Part shown: piece after piece, positions 17,946 through 26,416 of the stretch | How positions within the stretch are numbered: the stretch's first letter is position 1 | Layout: each line of letters begins with the position of its first letter | Origin: NORP23 sp050302475 | GTDB taxonomy: Bacteria > Pseudomonadota > Alphaproteobacteria > Rhodobacterales > Rhodobacteraceae | Length of the DNA: 64,000 nucleotides | Direction: 5' to 3' | Assembly (NCBI GenBank): GCA_050302475.1 | Contig: JBNLBF010000001.1 | Span: 62,001 to 126,000, forward strand | Made by a program: the position numbers and the translations under genes | Notes under the pieces: model-generated | The model's database searches: none | What the model was told of the DNA's origin: nothing | The model's input: only the letters and a program-made list of their open reading frames with translations

Positions 17946-18409
17946 TGCAGAAATCCGCAGCAGCATTCCGCACTATCAGCGAGGTCGGTGAGGCGCTGGA
18001 AGTCCCCGCACATGTGCTGCGATTCTGGGAAAGCAAATTCAGCCAGATCAAACCGGTAAAACGCGGCGGCGGTCGTCGTTACTATCGCCCCGAAGATGTG
18101 GGGCTGATCCGTGGCATACAGCATCTGCTCTATGAGCAGGGTATGACCATCAAGGGTGCCCAGAAGGTACTGAGCGAACGCGGCGTTAAATCTGTGACGG
18201 AAATGGGAACCGGCTTGTTGGAGATTGGACGCACGGCTGAAAAACCCCAACCTGCACCCGCGGAACCAGCACACGCAGCGGAGGCGCCCACACATAGCAA
18301 CGGGGTTGATACGTTGGAAAAACCTTCGAAGCAGGAATTAAAACAATTGCGCCGTCAGCTGCGCCATTTGCGCCGACGCGCCCGTCAACATATCAAATCC
18401 ATTAACTGA
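17945..18409 (+). CDS. MerR-family transcriptional regulator
   Basis: A 154-residue protein with an N-terminal MerR winged helix (FRTISEVGEALEVPAHVLRFWESKF, then RGGGRRYYRPEDVGLIRGIQHLL) and a variable, proline-rich middle followed by a basic C-terminus (LKQLRRQLRHLRRRARQHI). There is no metal-binding cysteine pattern, so the inducer is unknown. Genes of this kind follow ihfA in many alphaproteobacteria. It overlaps ihfA by one base. Confidence 0.88.
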   Translation: MQKSAAAFRTISEVGEALEVPAHVLRFWESKFSQIKPVKRGGGRRYYRPEDVGLIRGIQHLLYEQGMTIKGAQKVLSERGVKSVTEMGTGLLEIGRTAEKPQPAPAEPAHAAEAPTHSNGVDTLEKPSKQELKQLRRQLRHLRRRARQHIKSIN

Positions 18410-18434
18410 CCGATCGCCCTCGTGCCTTTCCATC

Positions 18435-18462
18435 TTGCCAACCCTCGCCCGTCCGCTATAAA
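18435..18462 (+). promoter_or_regulatory. Promoter of tRNA-Pro
   Basis: TTGCCA at 18435-18440 and TATAAA at 18457-18462 with a 16-base spacer; the -10 box ends 10 bases before the tRNA. The downstream dCTP deaminase gene may use the same promoter. Confidence 0.65.
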
Positions 18463-18472
18463 CACGCCCAGT

Positions 18473-18549
18473 CGGGCTATAGCGCAGCTTGGTAGCGCGT
18501 TCGTCTGGGGGACGAAAGGTCGTGGGTTCGAATCCCGCTAGCCCGACCA
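18473..18549 (+). tRNA. tRNA-Pro (anticodon GGG)
   Basis: A full cloverleaf is visible: acceptor stem CGGGCTA/TAGCCCG, D arm GCGC-AGCTTGGTA-GCGC, anticodon stem TTCGT/ACGAA with loop CTGGGGG giving anticodon GGG, and T arm GTGGG-TTCGAAT-CCCGC. The 3' end ACCA is encoded. It lies 19 bases before dcd. Confidence 0.95.
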
Positions 18550-18568
18550 GCAGCCCAAGGGGGTAACC

Positions 18569-19648
18569 ATGAGCCCAAAGGGCGTTCTTCCCAGCCAATC
18601 CATCCGCGAGATGCTCGCCAGCGGTCAGATCAGTGCCGCATTGGACGTGCCGGACGGGCAGATTCAGCCCGCCTCACTCGATTTGCGCCTTGGCACCAAA
18701 GCCTGGCGTGTCCGCGCGTCCTTTCTGCCCGGCAAAGGCCGGACGGTCGAGGAGCGGCTGGATGAATTCGCCATGCACCAGATCGACCTGTCGAACGGTG
18801 CGGTGCTGGAAAAAGGCTGCGTCTATGTTGTGCCGCTAATGGAATCGCTGGCCCTGCCAGCAGATATCAACGCGGTCGCCAACGCCAAAAGCTCCACCGG
18901 ACGTCTGGACCTGTTCACGCGCCTGATCGCAGACAATGGCACGGAATTCGACCGCGTCGATCCGGGCTATACCGGCCCGCTTTACGCCGAAATCTCGCCA
19001 CGCAGTTTCAGCGTACTTGCCCGCCCCGGCATCCGCCTCAACCAGATCCGTTTCCGGCAAGGTCAGGTGGTTCTGTCAGACGACGAGCTAAGGGCGATGG
19101 ATGCCGAGCACCGGCTGGTCGATAGCGAGGCGCATATCGACAATGGTTTGGGCTTCTCCGTCGATCTGACGCCGACGGAGGACGGTATCGTCGGCTATCG
19201 CGCGAAACCGCATACCGGACTGATCGACCTTGACCTGATCAACCATTACGACACGGCGGAGTTCTGGGAGCCTGTGCGGGCCGACAATGGCTCGATCATC
19301 CTCGACCCCGGCGCCTTCTACATCCTCGTCAGCCGCGAGGCTGTCCACATCCCCCCGAACTGCGCGGCGGAAATGGCGCCATACCTCGCCATGGTCGGTG
19401 AATTCCGCGTCCACTACGCCGGCTTCTTCGATCCCGGCTTCGGGCATGAGGCCGCAGGCGGCAAAGGGTCACGCGGTGTCCTCGAAGTCCGCTGCCACGA
19501 GGCCCCGTTTGCGCTGGAACATGGCCAGATCGTCGGGCGTCTGGTCTATGAACGCATGACCGACATCCCCGATATCCTCTATGGCAAGGATATGGGTTCA
19601 AACTATCAGGGTCAGGGCCTGAAGCTCGCGAAGCATTTCAAAAGCTGA
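18569..19648 (+). CDS. dcd: dCTP deaminase, long alphaproteobacterial form
   Basis: A 359-residue protein of the dCTP deaminase/dUTPase fold, about twice the length of E. coli Dcd. The N-terminal half has QIQPASLDLRLG, VANAKSSTGRLDLFTRLI and VDPGYTGPLYAEISPRSFSV, the trimeric dUTPase-like core; the C-terminal half carries a second similar domain (HIPPNCAAEMAPYLAMVGEFRVHYAGFFDPGFG). It converts dCTP to dUTP for thymidylate synthesis. It is encoded just after tRNA-Pro, with no terminator visible between. Confidence 0.88.
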   Translation: MSPKGVLPSQSIREMLASGQISAALDVPDGQIQPASLDLRLGTKAWRVRASFLPGKGRTVEERLDEFAMHQIDLSNGAVLEKGCVYVVPLMESLALPADINAVANAKSSTGRLDLFTRLIADNGTEFDRVDPGYTGPLYAEISPRSFSVLARPGIRLNQIRFRQGQVVLSDDELRAMDAEHRLVDSEAHIDNGLGFSVDLTPTEDGIVGYRAKPHTGLIDLDLINHYDTAEFWEPVRADNGSIILDPGAFYILVSREAVHIPPNCAAEMAPYLAMVGEFRVHYAGFFDPGFGHEAAGGKGSRGVLEVRCHEAPFALEHGQIVGRLVYERMTDIPDILYGKDMGSNYQGQGLKLAKHFKS

Positions 19649-19735
19649 TTTCCAATTTACAGAAACATCCCTGCCGGAGGCCCCCGTCCGTGCCAGCGGG
19701 CTTACGCATCGCGTGCCGCTGGACGCGCAATTGGA

Positions 19736-19921
19736 TCACCGCATCCGGTTGATCCGCCGTGCCACTCGCAAGGCCTTTTTGGCGTTACGCGCCGATTTCT
19801 TGGCCGCCTGACGTTCCTGCGGGGTCTGCCCGGAATTCTTCGCCAGCATATCCGCGCCTTTGTTCAGCCCGCGAAACAAAGTTCGGCGAAACAACATCCG
19901 TAGAATCCGATCAACATTCAT
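19736..19921 (-). CDS. Small basic protein, unknown function
   Basis: A 61-residue protein rich in Arg, Lys and Ala (RLFRR-like N-terminal segment, then ERQAAKKSARNAKKALRVARRINR). The C-terminal half is likely one long amphipathic basic helix that could bind nucleic acid or membrane; this is a guess. ATG 19921 has GGGGG upstream. It lies 18 bases after scpB on the same strand and is probably in that operon. Confidence 0.6.
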   Translation of the reverse strand: MNVDRILRMLFRRTLFRGLNKGADMLAKNSGQTPQERQAAKKSARNAKKALRVARRINRMR

Positions 19922-19939
19922 GCCCAAACCCCCTTTCGG

Positions 19940-20587
19940 TCATTCGAACATATCCTCCTGATCGTCATCCTCTTCGTCAAGATCGTCGCCCTTCACATTT
20001 TCGCCGGGTGGCGGTCGGTTATCCAACAGCCCGGCAGAACGCAGTTCCTTGATGCCCGGCAGGTCCTTGGGACTTTCCAACCCGAAATGATCCAGAAATT
20101 CCTGCGTCACGATAAATGTCACCGGCCGTCCCGGGGTCATCTTGCGCCGCCCCAACTTGATCCAGCCCAGTTCCAGCAACAGATCAAGCGTGCCGCGTGA
20201 TACCGACACGCCACGAATTTCTTCGATCTCGGCGCGGGTCACGGGCTGGTGGTAGGCGATAATCGCCAGCGTTTCGATTGCGGCACGAGACAGTTTCCGT
20301 GTCTCCACGCTTTCTTTCTGCATCAGGAATCCAAGGTCGGGGGCCGTGCGAAACGCCCACGCGTCGCCAACCTTTACCAGTCGCACCCCGCGCCCCTCAT
20401 AGCGTTTGCTCAAATGGGCAATCGCCTCTTTGGCGTCCGACCCATGAGGCAGCCGGTCCTCCAGCGCTTTCAGGCTCTGAGGTTCGGTCACCGCGAACAG
20501 GATCGCTTCGACCATGCGCTCCTGCTCCGCCATCGGGGGGGCTTCGAATAGGGATTCAATCCCGTCTTTTTCCATCTCGTCAGCCAA
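19940..20587 (-). CDS. scpB: Segregation and condensation protein B
   Basis: A 215-residue ScpB: two winged-helix domains (MVEAILFAVTEPQSLKALEDRL; then RAAIETLAIIAYHQPVTRAEIEEIRGV and LGWIKLGRRKMTPGRP). A long acidic tail (DDLDEEDDDQEDMFE) extends past the usual core. ScpB bridges ScpA and SMC in the condensin complex. Its start lies inside the end of scpA, an 8-base overlap. Confidence 0.93.
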   Translation of the reverse strand: MADEMEKDGIESLFEAPPMAEQERMVEAILFAVTEPQSLKALEDRLPHGSDAKEAIAHLSKRYEGRGVRLVKVGDAWAFRTAPDLGFLMQKESVETRKLSRAAIETLAIIAYHQPVTRAEIEEIRGVSVSRGTLDLLLELGWIKLGRRKMTPGRPVTFIVTQEFLDHFGLESPKDLPGIKELRSAGLLDNRPPPGENVKGDDLDEEDDDQEDMFE

Positions 20588-21377
20588 GTTTCTTCCTCAG
20601 GCTAATAGGAGAGAATGCCTCCGCCTGTCGAATTTCGGCTTTGCCTTCCTTGACCAGTTCAAGGCTGGCCGCAAAAGTCGCGGCGGTTGCGGTGCGGCGT
20701 TTCTTCGGATCAAGCCGCCAGGCTTCGGGCAGGTAGGTCGACAAATCAGCCCATTCCATTGCATAGCCGATCAGCCCTTTCAGCCGCTCCAGCGCCTGTT
20801 CCATCGTGTAAACCGTTCCGCGTTTCATGTGCAGCGGCTCGAAATCATCCCGGGTTTTGACCCGGGCATAAGCCTGCATCAGGTCCAGAATAGTCGCGGA
20901 ATAGGTCACCGTCTTTTTCCGTGTCACGTCTTCGGTCTGCCCGCGGGCAAAGAAGTCACGCCCCAACTGGTCACGCGCCATCAGCCGCGCTGCGGACCGG
21001 CGCATCGCCTCCAGTCGCTCCAGCTGGAAGGCCAGATGAGCCGCCAGTTCTTCACCCGATGGACCCTCATCCTCCGGATCAGGGGGGAGCAGCAAGCGGG
21101 ACTTCAGGAAGGCCAGCCAAGCCGCCATGACCAGATAATCCGCCGCCAACTCGATGCGCAGGCGTTTCGCCTCTTCGACAAAGGCGAGATATTGCTCGGC
21201 CAGATTCAGGATAGAGATTTTCCGCAAATCCACCTTCTGGGTGCGCGACAGCGTCAGTAGCAGATCGAGCGGGCCTTCGAACCCATCGACATCGACCACC
21301 AGCGCCTCGGCCACCAGCCGGGCGGAGACGTCGGTCGACTCCTCGAACTGCAAATCATAGCTATGATCGTCGGGCAT
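20580..21377 (-). CDS. scpA: Segregation and condensation protein A
   Basis: A 265-residue kleisin. The N-terminus VDGFEGPLDLLLTLSRTQKVDLRKISILNLAEQYL is the SMC-binding motif of ScpA, and the C-terminal winged helix ends near SLELVKEGKAEIRQAEAFSPI. It closes the SMC ring in chromosome segregation. AGGAGGG precedes the ATG. The 102 bases upstream, to the SPOR gene, hold nothing recognised; nagZ is often found here in relatives but is absent. Confidence 0.94.
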   Translation of the reverse strand: MPDDHSYDLQFEESTDVSARLVAEALVVDVDGFEGPLDLLLTLSRTQKVDLRKISILNLAEQYLAFVEEAKRLRIELAADYLVMAAWLAFLKSRLLLPPDPEDEGPSGEELAAHLAFQLERLEAMRRSAARLMARDQLGRDFFARGQTEDVTRKKTVTYSATILDLMQAYARVKTRDDFEPLHMKRGTVYTMEQALERLKGLIGYAMEWADLSTYLPEAWRLDPKKRRTATAATFAASLELVKEGKAEIRQAEAFSPISLRKKLG

Positions 21378-21479
21378 AATACCCTCCTGTATTATCGTTC
21401 CGGGCCTGTTTGACCCATGCTCTGCTTCGTTTTATTCGGGCTGCCTCTGCCCGGTTGCCCCTAGGGGCGCGGCGCCTGC

Positions 21480-22427
21480 TTATTGCAGTGTCGCCGAGAT
21501 ACATTCGACATCGCGCGCATTCAGCGCCGCACACATCGCCTGCGTTTCATTCAGGTCCGCAAATCCGGACGCCCTGAGCAGGTAGAGCAACCGCCCGCCC
21601 GCTTCTATTTCTTCGATATAGCGATCCAGCCCGCCAATCAGGTCCCCATGTTCCTGTTGATAGAGGGTCCAGGCGTCGCTGGCCCGCTCCAGCGTGTCAA
21701 ACGCGCCAAGCTGGATCAATGACGCACCCGGGTCCAGCACCGCATTGCCAAACGGTGGCGGCGGAGTGATGGGTTCAGGGATATCCAGCGAAGTGCCGCC
21801 TTCTTCGGGAAGAGCTTCCTCGATCAGGGAATCGATGATGCTTTCGGCTTCGGGATCCGGTTCTGCAGGCCGGGGCACGAAGGCTTCCGAAGTCGGACGG
21901 CGTATCGGGGTCATCATCCCGTCAGGCGCGACGCTGGGCGTGTCATCCGTCGTGTCGGGCTGTTCTTCCGTTTCCGTCGGAGTGATTTCCGTCATAACGT
22001 CCGAGGGATTCAGCACGAGCGGCTCCACCTCGCCCTGTGGTTCCACTGTTTCTTCGGCCTCGGCGATCAGGTCGCCTTGCGGTTCGTCCTCGGGCGCGGG
22101 TTCCTGTGGTTCTGGCGCAAGGATTGTATCGGTGCTGATCGCCGTTGGTTCGTCGGAGGCCAGCACCTCGTTCACCTCCAGCCCCTGATGATCGGCCTGT
22201 GATCCCCCCGGATCGTCCGGGGTGATGCGCGCCTCGCCCGCCATGGCACGGATCACGGGGACTTCGGACGCGTCGCGAACACCTAAGGAATAGGCCCAAT
22301 ACACAATCCCGAGCACAAGCCCAACCGACAGCACAGCCCCGCCCCAGCGGATCGCCATCGCAACAGAACCCGCAACGCCACGGGGCGCTGAGGTCGTATT
22401 CTGCGATTCGCCATACGAGTCCTGCAT
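21480..22427 (-). CDS. SPOR-domain envelope protein
   Basis: A 315-residue protein with one membrane helix near residues 25-45 (GGAVLSVGLVLGIVYWAYSLG), a long acidic, proline- and threonine-rich periplasmic linker, and a C-terminal SPOR domain (LIQLGAFDTLERASDAWTLYQQ to CAALNARDVECISATLQ). SPOR domains bind denuded peptidoglycan at the division site. ATG 22427 is chosen over GTG 22451 because GGAAAGG lies between them. It lies between argS and scpA, a frequent arrangement in this group. Confidence 0.88.
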   Translation of the reverse strand: MQDSYGESQNTTSAPRGVAGSVAMAIRWGGAVLSVGLVLGIVYWAYSLGVRDASEVPVIRAMAGEARITPDDPGGSQADHQGLEVNEVLASDEPTAISTDTILAPEPQEPAPEDEPQGDLIAEAEETVEPQGEVEPLVLNPSDVMTEITPTETEEQPDTTDDTPSVAPDGMMTPIRRPTSEAFVPRPAEPDPEAESIIDSLIEEALPEEGGTSLDIPEPITPPPPFGNAVLDPGASLIQLGAFDTLERASDAWTLYQQEHGDLIGGLDRYIEEIEAGGRLLYLLRASGFADLNETQAMCAALNARDVECISATLQ

Positions 22428-22493
22428 CGGGTTCAAGCCTTTCCCGCGCACTTTATCTTGTGCGCACGCCTACTCCAACCCCAAAATATGTGC

Positions 22494-24239
22494 TTAGCGC
22501 ATCTCTTTCGCCGGGGTCACCCCAAGAATACCAAGCCCGGCGGCCAGAGTCACGGCAACAGCGCGTGCCATGGCAATCCGTGCGGTACTTTCCGCCGGTT
22601 TCTCAGCCTGAACGAAGCGCAGGCCGGGGTCCAGTTTGCCCATATGCTGGAAGGCGTGGAAATCTGACGCCAGTTCATACAGATAAAACGCGATCCGATG
22701 CGGTTCATGCGCCAGCGCGGCCGCTTCCAGAAGGCGCGGCCATTCGGCCAGTTTCTTGACCAGTCCCAGCTCCGCCTCATGTGTCAGCAGGCTGAGGTCC
22801 GCGGCGGCAAGTGCCGCATCCCCGGTGGTCAGCCCAGCCTCGCCTGCGCGCGCCAGAATCGAACAGATCCGGGCGTGGGCGTATTGCACGTAAAACACCG
22901 GATTGTCCTTCGACTGTTCGACCACTTTGTCGAAGTCGAAATCGAGCGGTGCATCGTTTTTCCGTGTCAGCATCATGAACCGGGTAACGTCACGCCCGGC
23001 CTCTTCGACGACGTCGGCGAGGGTAATAAACGTCCCTGCCCGTTTGGACATTTTGAACGGCTCGCCATTTTTGAACAGTTTGACCAGCTGCACCAACTTG
23101 ATGTCACAGGGCACAGTTTCATTCGACAGCGCCGCCACGGCAGCTTTCATACGTTTGACATAGCCACCGTGATCCGCGCCGAAAATGTCGATAATCTCGT
23201 CATATCCGCGTTTGATTTTGTCATAGTGATACGCGATATCAGGCGCGAAATATGTCCAAGCCCCGTCTGATTTCTTGATCGGGCGATCCACGTCATCGCC
23301 ATATGCGGTCGATTTGAACAGGGTCTGTTCGCGGGGTTCCCAATCCTCCGGCTCTTTGCCTTTGGGAGGTTCCAGCGTGCCGCGATAGATCAGGCCTTTT
23401 TCATCGAGCTCGGCAATCGCTGCCTCGATCAACCCGGTGTCATACAGGGACTTTTCCGAAAAATACGCGTCCATTCTCACCCCGAGCAGGTCGAGGTCCT
23501 TGCGGATCATGTCCATCATGGCGTCGGTGGCAAATTCGCGGATATCGGCGAGCCAGTCGCCTTCGGGCTTGTCGATCAAGCTGTCGCCATATTTCGCCTT
23601 CAGCGCTTCGCCGACCGGAATCAGATAATCGCCGGGATACAGCCCCTCGACAATCTGGGGTTCCAGCCCGCAGGCTTCGCGATAGCGTTCATAGGCGGAA
23701 CGCGCCAGCACATCCACCTGTGCGCCACCGTCATTGATGTAATATTCCCGCGTAACATCATAGCCCGCGAAATCCAGCAGCGCCGCCAGCGAGTCGCCGA
23801 ACACCGCCCCCCGCGTATGCCCGACATGGATCGGACCTGTCGGGTTGGTGGAAACGAATTCGACATTGATTTTTTTGCCCGCACCAACCGGTGAACGCCC
23901 GAAATCCGCGCCTTTGGCCAATGCTTCCGGCACGACGGCCAACCAGACCGCCGGGTCGAGGCGCAAGTTGAGGAACCCCGGCCCCGCAACGTCAGCCGAA
24001 ACCACACGTGGGTCCGTGGCCAGACGGCCTGCCAACGCTTCGGCAATATCGCGCGGCTTCATACCCGCTGGTTTCGCCAGCACCATGGCCGCATTCGTCG
24101 CCATGTCGCCATGCGCCGTATCGCGCGGGGGCTCGACGGTCACGTTTCGCATATCCAACCCCTCGGGCAGATCACCATCGGTGACCATGCTCTCAAGCGA
24201 TTGAATTACCAGCGCGTGAATGTCGGCGAACAGGTTCAT
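22494..24239 (-). CDS. argS: Arginyl-tRNA synthetase
   Basis: A 581-residue class I synthetase. The HIGH-type motif appears as HVGHTRGAVFGDSL near residue 134 and the KMSKS-type loop as FKMSKRAGTFITLAD near residue 400; the C-terminal anticodon-binding domain ends at VTPAKEMR. An N-terminal additional domain (residues 1-90) binds the tRNA D-loop. GAGGAC precedes the ATG. It is the first gene of the argS-SPOR-scpAB unit. Confidence 0.96.
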   Translation of the reverse strand: MNLFADIHALVIQSLESMVTDGDLPEGLDMRNVTVEPPRDTAHGDMATNAAMVLAKPAGMKPRDIAEALAGRLATDPRVVSADVAGPGFLNLRLDPAVWLAVVPEALAKGADFGRSPVGAGKKINVEFVSTNPTGPIHVGHTRGAVFGDSLAALLDFAGYDVTREYYINDGGAQVDVLARSAYERYREACGLEPQIVEGLYPGDYLIPVGEALKAKYGDSLIDKPEGDWLADIREFATDAMMDMIRKDLDLLGVRMDAYFSEKSLYDTGLIEAAIAELDEKGLIYRGTLEPPKGKEPEDWEPREQTLFKSTAYGDDVDRPIKKSDGAWTYFAPDIAYHYDKIKRGYDEIIDIFGADHGGYVKRMKAAVAALSNETVPCDIKLVQLVKLFKNGEPFKMSKRAGTFITLADVVEEAGRDVTRFMMLTRKNDAPLDFDFDKVVEQSKDNPVFYVQYAHARICSILARAGEAGLTTGDAALAAADLSLLTHEAELGLVKKLAEWPRLLEAAALAHEPHRIAFYLYELASDFHAFQHMGKLDPGLRFVQAEKPAESTARIAMARAVAVTLAAGLGILGVTPAKEMR

Positions 24240-24315
24240 TTTTAGTCCTCAAAATACAGAATAGGCGCGACATACCACAGCATGTCGCGCCCTTCCAGAC
24301 GATATGTAATCGCGC

Positions 24316-25101
24316 TTAGTGGCCCAGAATCTGGGACAGGAACAGCTTCGTGCGATCCGATTGCGGATTGTTGAAGAACTCTTCCGGTTCGTTCTGTTCC
24401 ACGATCTGACCGGCATCCATAAAGATCACGCGGTTGGCGACCTTACGGGCGAAGCCCATCTCGTGGGTCACACACAGCATGGTCATGCCTTCTTCGGCAA
24501 GCTCGATCATCGTGTCCAGAACTTCCGAGATCATCTCGGGGTCCAGCGCCGATGTCGGCTCGTCGAACAGCATGATGCGGGGACGCATGCACAGGGACCG
24601 TGCAATCGCCACACGCTGCTGCTGACCACCCGAAAGCTGGCCGGGATATTTGTCGGCCTGCTCGGGGATCTTCACCTTGTTCAGGAAGTGCATCGCCGTT
24701 TCGATGGCTTCTTTCTTGGGTGTCTTGCGAACCCAGATCGGCGCCAGCGTGCAGTTTTCCAGAATGGTCAGATGCGGGAACAGGTTGAAGTGCTGAAAGC
24801 ACATGCCAACCTCGGACCGGATTTTGTCGATATTTTTCAAATCCGACGTCAGCTCCGTGCCGTCCACGATAATCTGTCCCTTCTGGTGTTCTTCCAGTCG
24901 GTTGATACAGCGGATCATGGTGGATTTACCCGACCCCGACGGGCCACAGATCACGATCCGCTCCCCCCGGTTAACCGTCAGGTTGATATCCCGCAGCACG
25001 TGAAAATCCCCGTACCACTTGTTCATATCCGTGATTTGAATCGCTACCTCGTCAGACACTTTCATCTGCGAGCGGTCGATATCTTCTGCAACATCACTCA
25101 T
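24316..25101 (-). CDS. bztD: Amino-acid ABC transporter ATPase
   Basis: A 261-residue ATPase: Walker A GPSGSGKST near residue 52, signature LSGGQQQRVAIARSL, Walker B IMLFDEPTSALDPE, and the H-loop in CVTHEMGFARK. It belongs to the polar-amino-acid family (GlnQ/AapP/BztD) and powers uptake through BztB and BztC. It is the last gene of the bztABCD operon, 18 bases after bztC. Confidence 0.93.
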   Translation of the reverse strand: MSDVAEDIDRSQMKVSDEVAIQITDMNKWYGDFHVLRDINLTVNRGERIVICGPSGSGKSTMIRCINRLEEHQKGQIIVDGTELTSDLKNIDKIRSEVGMCFQHFNLFPHLTILENCTLAPIWVRKTPKKEAIETAMHFLNKVKIPEQADKYPGQLSGGQQQRVAIARSLCMRPRIMLFDEPTSALDPEMISEVLDTMIELAEEGMTMLCVTHEMGFARKVANRVIFMDAGQIVEQNEPEEFFNNPQSDRTKLFLSQILGH

Positions 25102-25119
25102 TTTTCATAGCTCCTAGTT

Positions 25120-26415
25120 TTAGTGTCCGGTCTTGAGCTTTTGCTCAAGATACATCGAATAGCGAGACATCCCGAAACAGACGATCCAGAACAGGGCACC
25201 GATAAAGATGAACAGTTCCCAATAGACCCCGTTCCATTCGGTCGTGGCACGGATCGAGTTTGACAATCCAATCGGGTCAAGAAGCCCGATAAAGACCACC
25301 AGCACCGTATCCTTGAACAGACCGATGAAGCTCGACACGATCCCGGGAATGGAGATTTTCAGCGCTTGCGGCATGATGATCAGCCGTTGCGCTTTCCAAT
25401 AATCCAGACCCAAGGCATCCGCAGCCTCGTATTGTCCACGCGGAAGCGCGGCAAGGCCACCCCTGACAACCTCGGCGATATAGGCAGCCGAGAAGAGCGT
25501 CACCATGATGATCACGCGCAGGATGATGTCAAAATTCGTGCCAGGCGGCAGGAAGTAGTTCAACAGCAGCGACGCCGTGAACAACAACGTGATCAGCGGC
25601 ACACCACGGATGAATTCGATAAAGCCGACACAGATCGTGCGGATCAAGAACAGGTTCGATTGCCGACCCAGCGCCAGAAGGATACCGAGCGGCAGCGAGA
25701 ACGAAATCCCGGTGATCCCGATGATAAAGGACAACATGAAGCCCCCAAAATCATCAGAGGGCACGGCCTCGATCCCGATAGGCAATATGCCATCGATGCC
25801 ATTGGCAATCGGCGCGCACAGGAACAACCACCACAGGATCGGCGCAATCGCAGCCACGATGGTCGCGACGAGCGTCGAGAACGAGCCCATAAGCATTGCT
25901 GCGTAGTAGCCGATTACGAAACCAACCATGATCATGATCGGCAACCAGATCGTACCACCCCACAACAGCCAGTAGGCCAGCGCCGGATAAATCAGTGTGA
26001 ACCACATCATTTTACGCGGCGCATTGGTGAACAGAACCGGGGCAAGCGCCACGAACATCAGCACAAAGGCCAGGATCGGGCGCCAGTAAAGCTCTGACGG
26101 GTAGAACCCGAACAGAAGCTGGTTCCAGCGTTCGGTTATTACGGCGAAACAGGCGCCTTCAGCCCCTTCGCCGTATTTTGTTGCGATGATCTCGCGGCAT
26201 TCGGTTAGCGATCCGGCATTCCAGACGGAGTGGGCGAACCACTCCCAGACATGCTGGACCACTAAGACGATGAACAGGATCGACAGGACAGTCAGGATCG
26301 AGTTCAGAATGCCGTTGAACAGGTTTTCCCGCACCCATTTGATGACGCCTGTTTCCGAGATAGGAGGGTCCTGCTCGGGTAGCATCTCGGTGCGGACATA
26401 AGGTTGAATCTCCAT
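25120..26415 (-). CDS. bztC: Amino-acid ABC transporter permease (BztC/AapM)
   Basis: A 431-residue permease with a long N-terminal extension of extra helices and a C-terminal HisM-like core containing the EAA loop (YEAADALGLDYWKAQRLIIMPQALKISIPG). Both this extension and the size are normal for the Bzt/Aap branch, unlike the usual 220-residue permeases. It pairs with BztB in the inner membrane. It starts 1 base after the bztB stop, with AAGGAGCG upstream. Confidence 0.92.
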   Translation of the reverse strand: MEIQPYVRTEMLPEQDPPISETGVIKWVRENLFNGILNSILTVLSILFIVLVVQHVWEWFAHSVWNAGSLTECREIIATKYGEGAEGACFAVITERWNQLLFGFYPSELYWRPILAFVLMFVALAPVLFTNAPRKMMWFTLIYPALAYWLLWGGTIWLPIMIMVGFVIGYYAAMLMGSFSTLVATIVAAIAPILWWLFLCAPIANGIDGILPIGIEAVPSDDFGGFMLSFIIGITGISFSLPLGILLALGRQSNLFLIRTICVGFIEFIRGVPLITLLFTASLLLNYFLPPGTNFDIILRVIIMVTLFSAAYIAEVVRGGLAALPRGQYEAADALGLDYWKAQRLIIMPQALKISIPGIVSSFIGLFKDTVLVVFIGLLDPIGLSNSIRATTEWNGVYWELFIFIGALFWIVCFGMSRYSMYLEQKLKTGH

Positions 26416-26416
26416 C

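Noticed and set aside
18473..18549. tRNA-Pro as an attachment site for a mobile element
   Set aside because: No repeat of the tRNA 3' end, no integrase and no foreign cargo were seen nearby; dcd follows directly.
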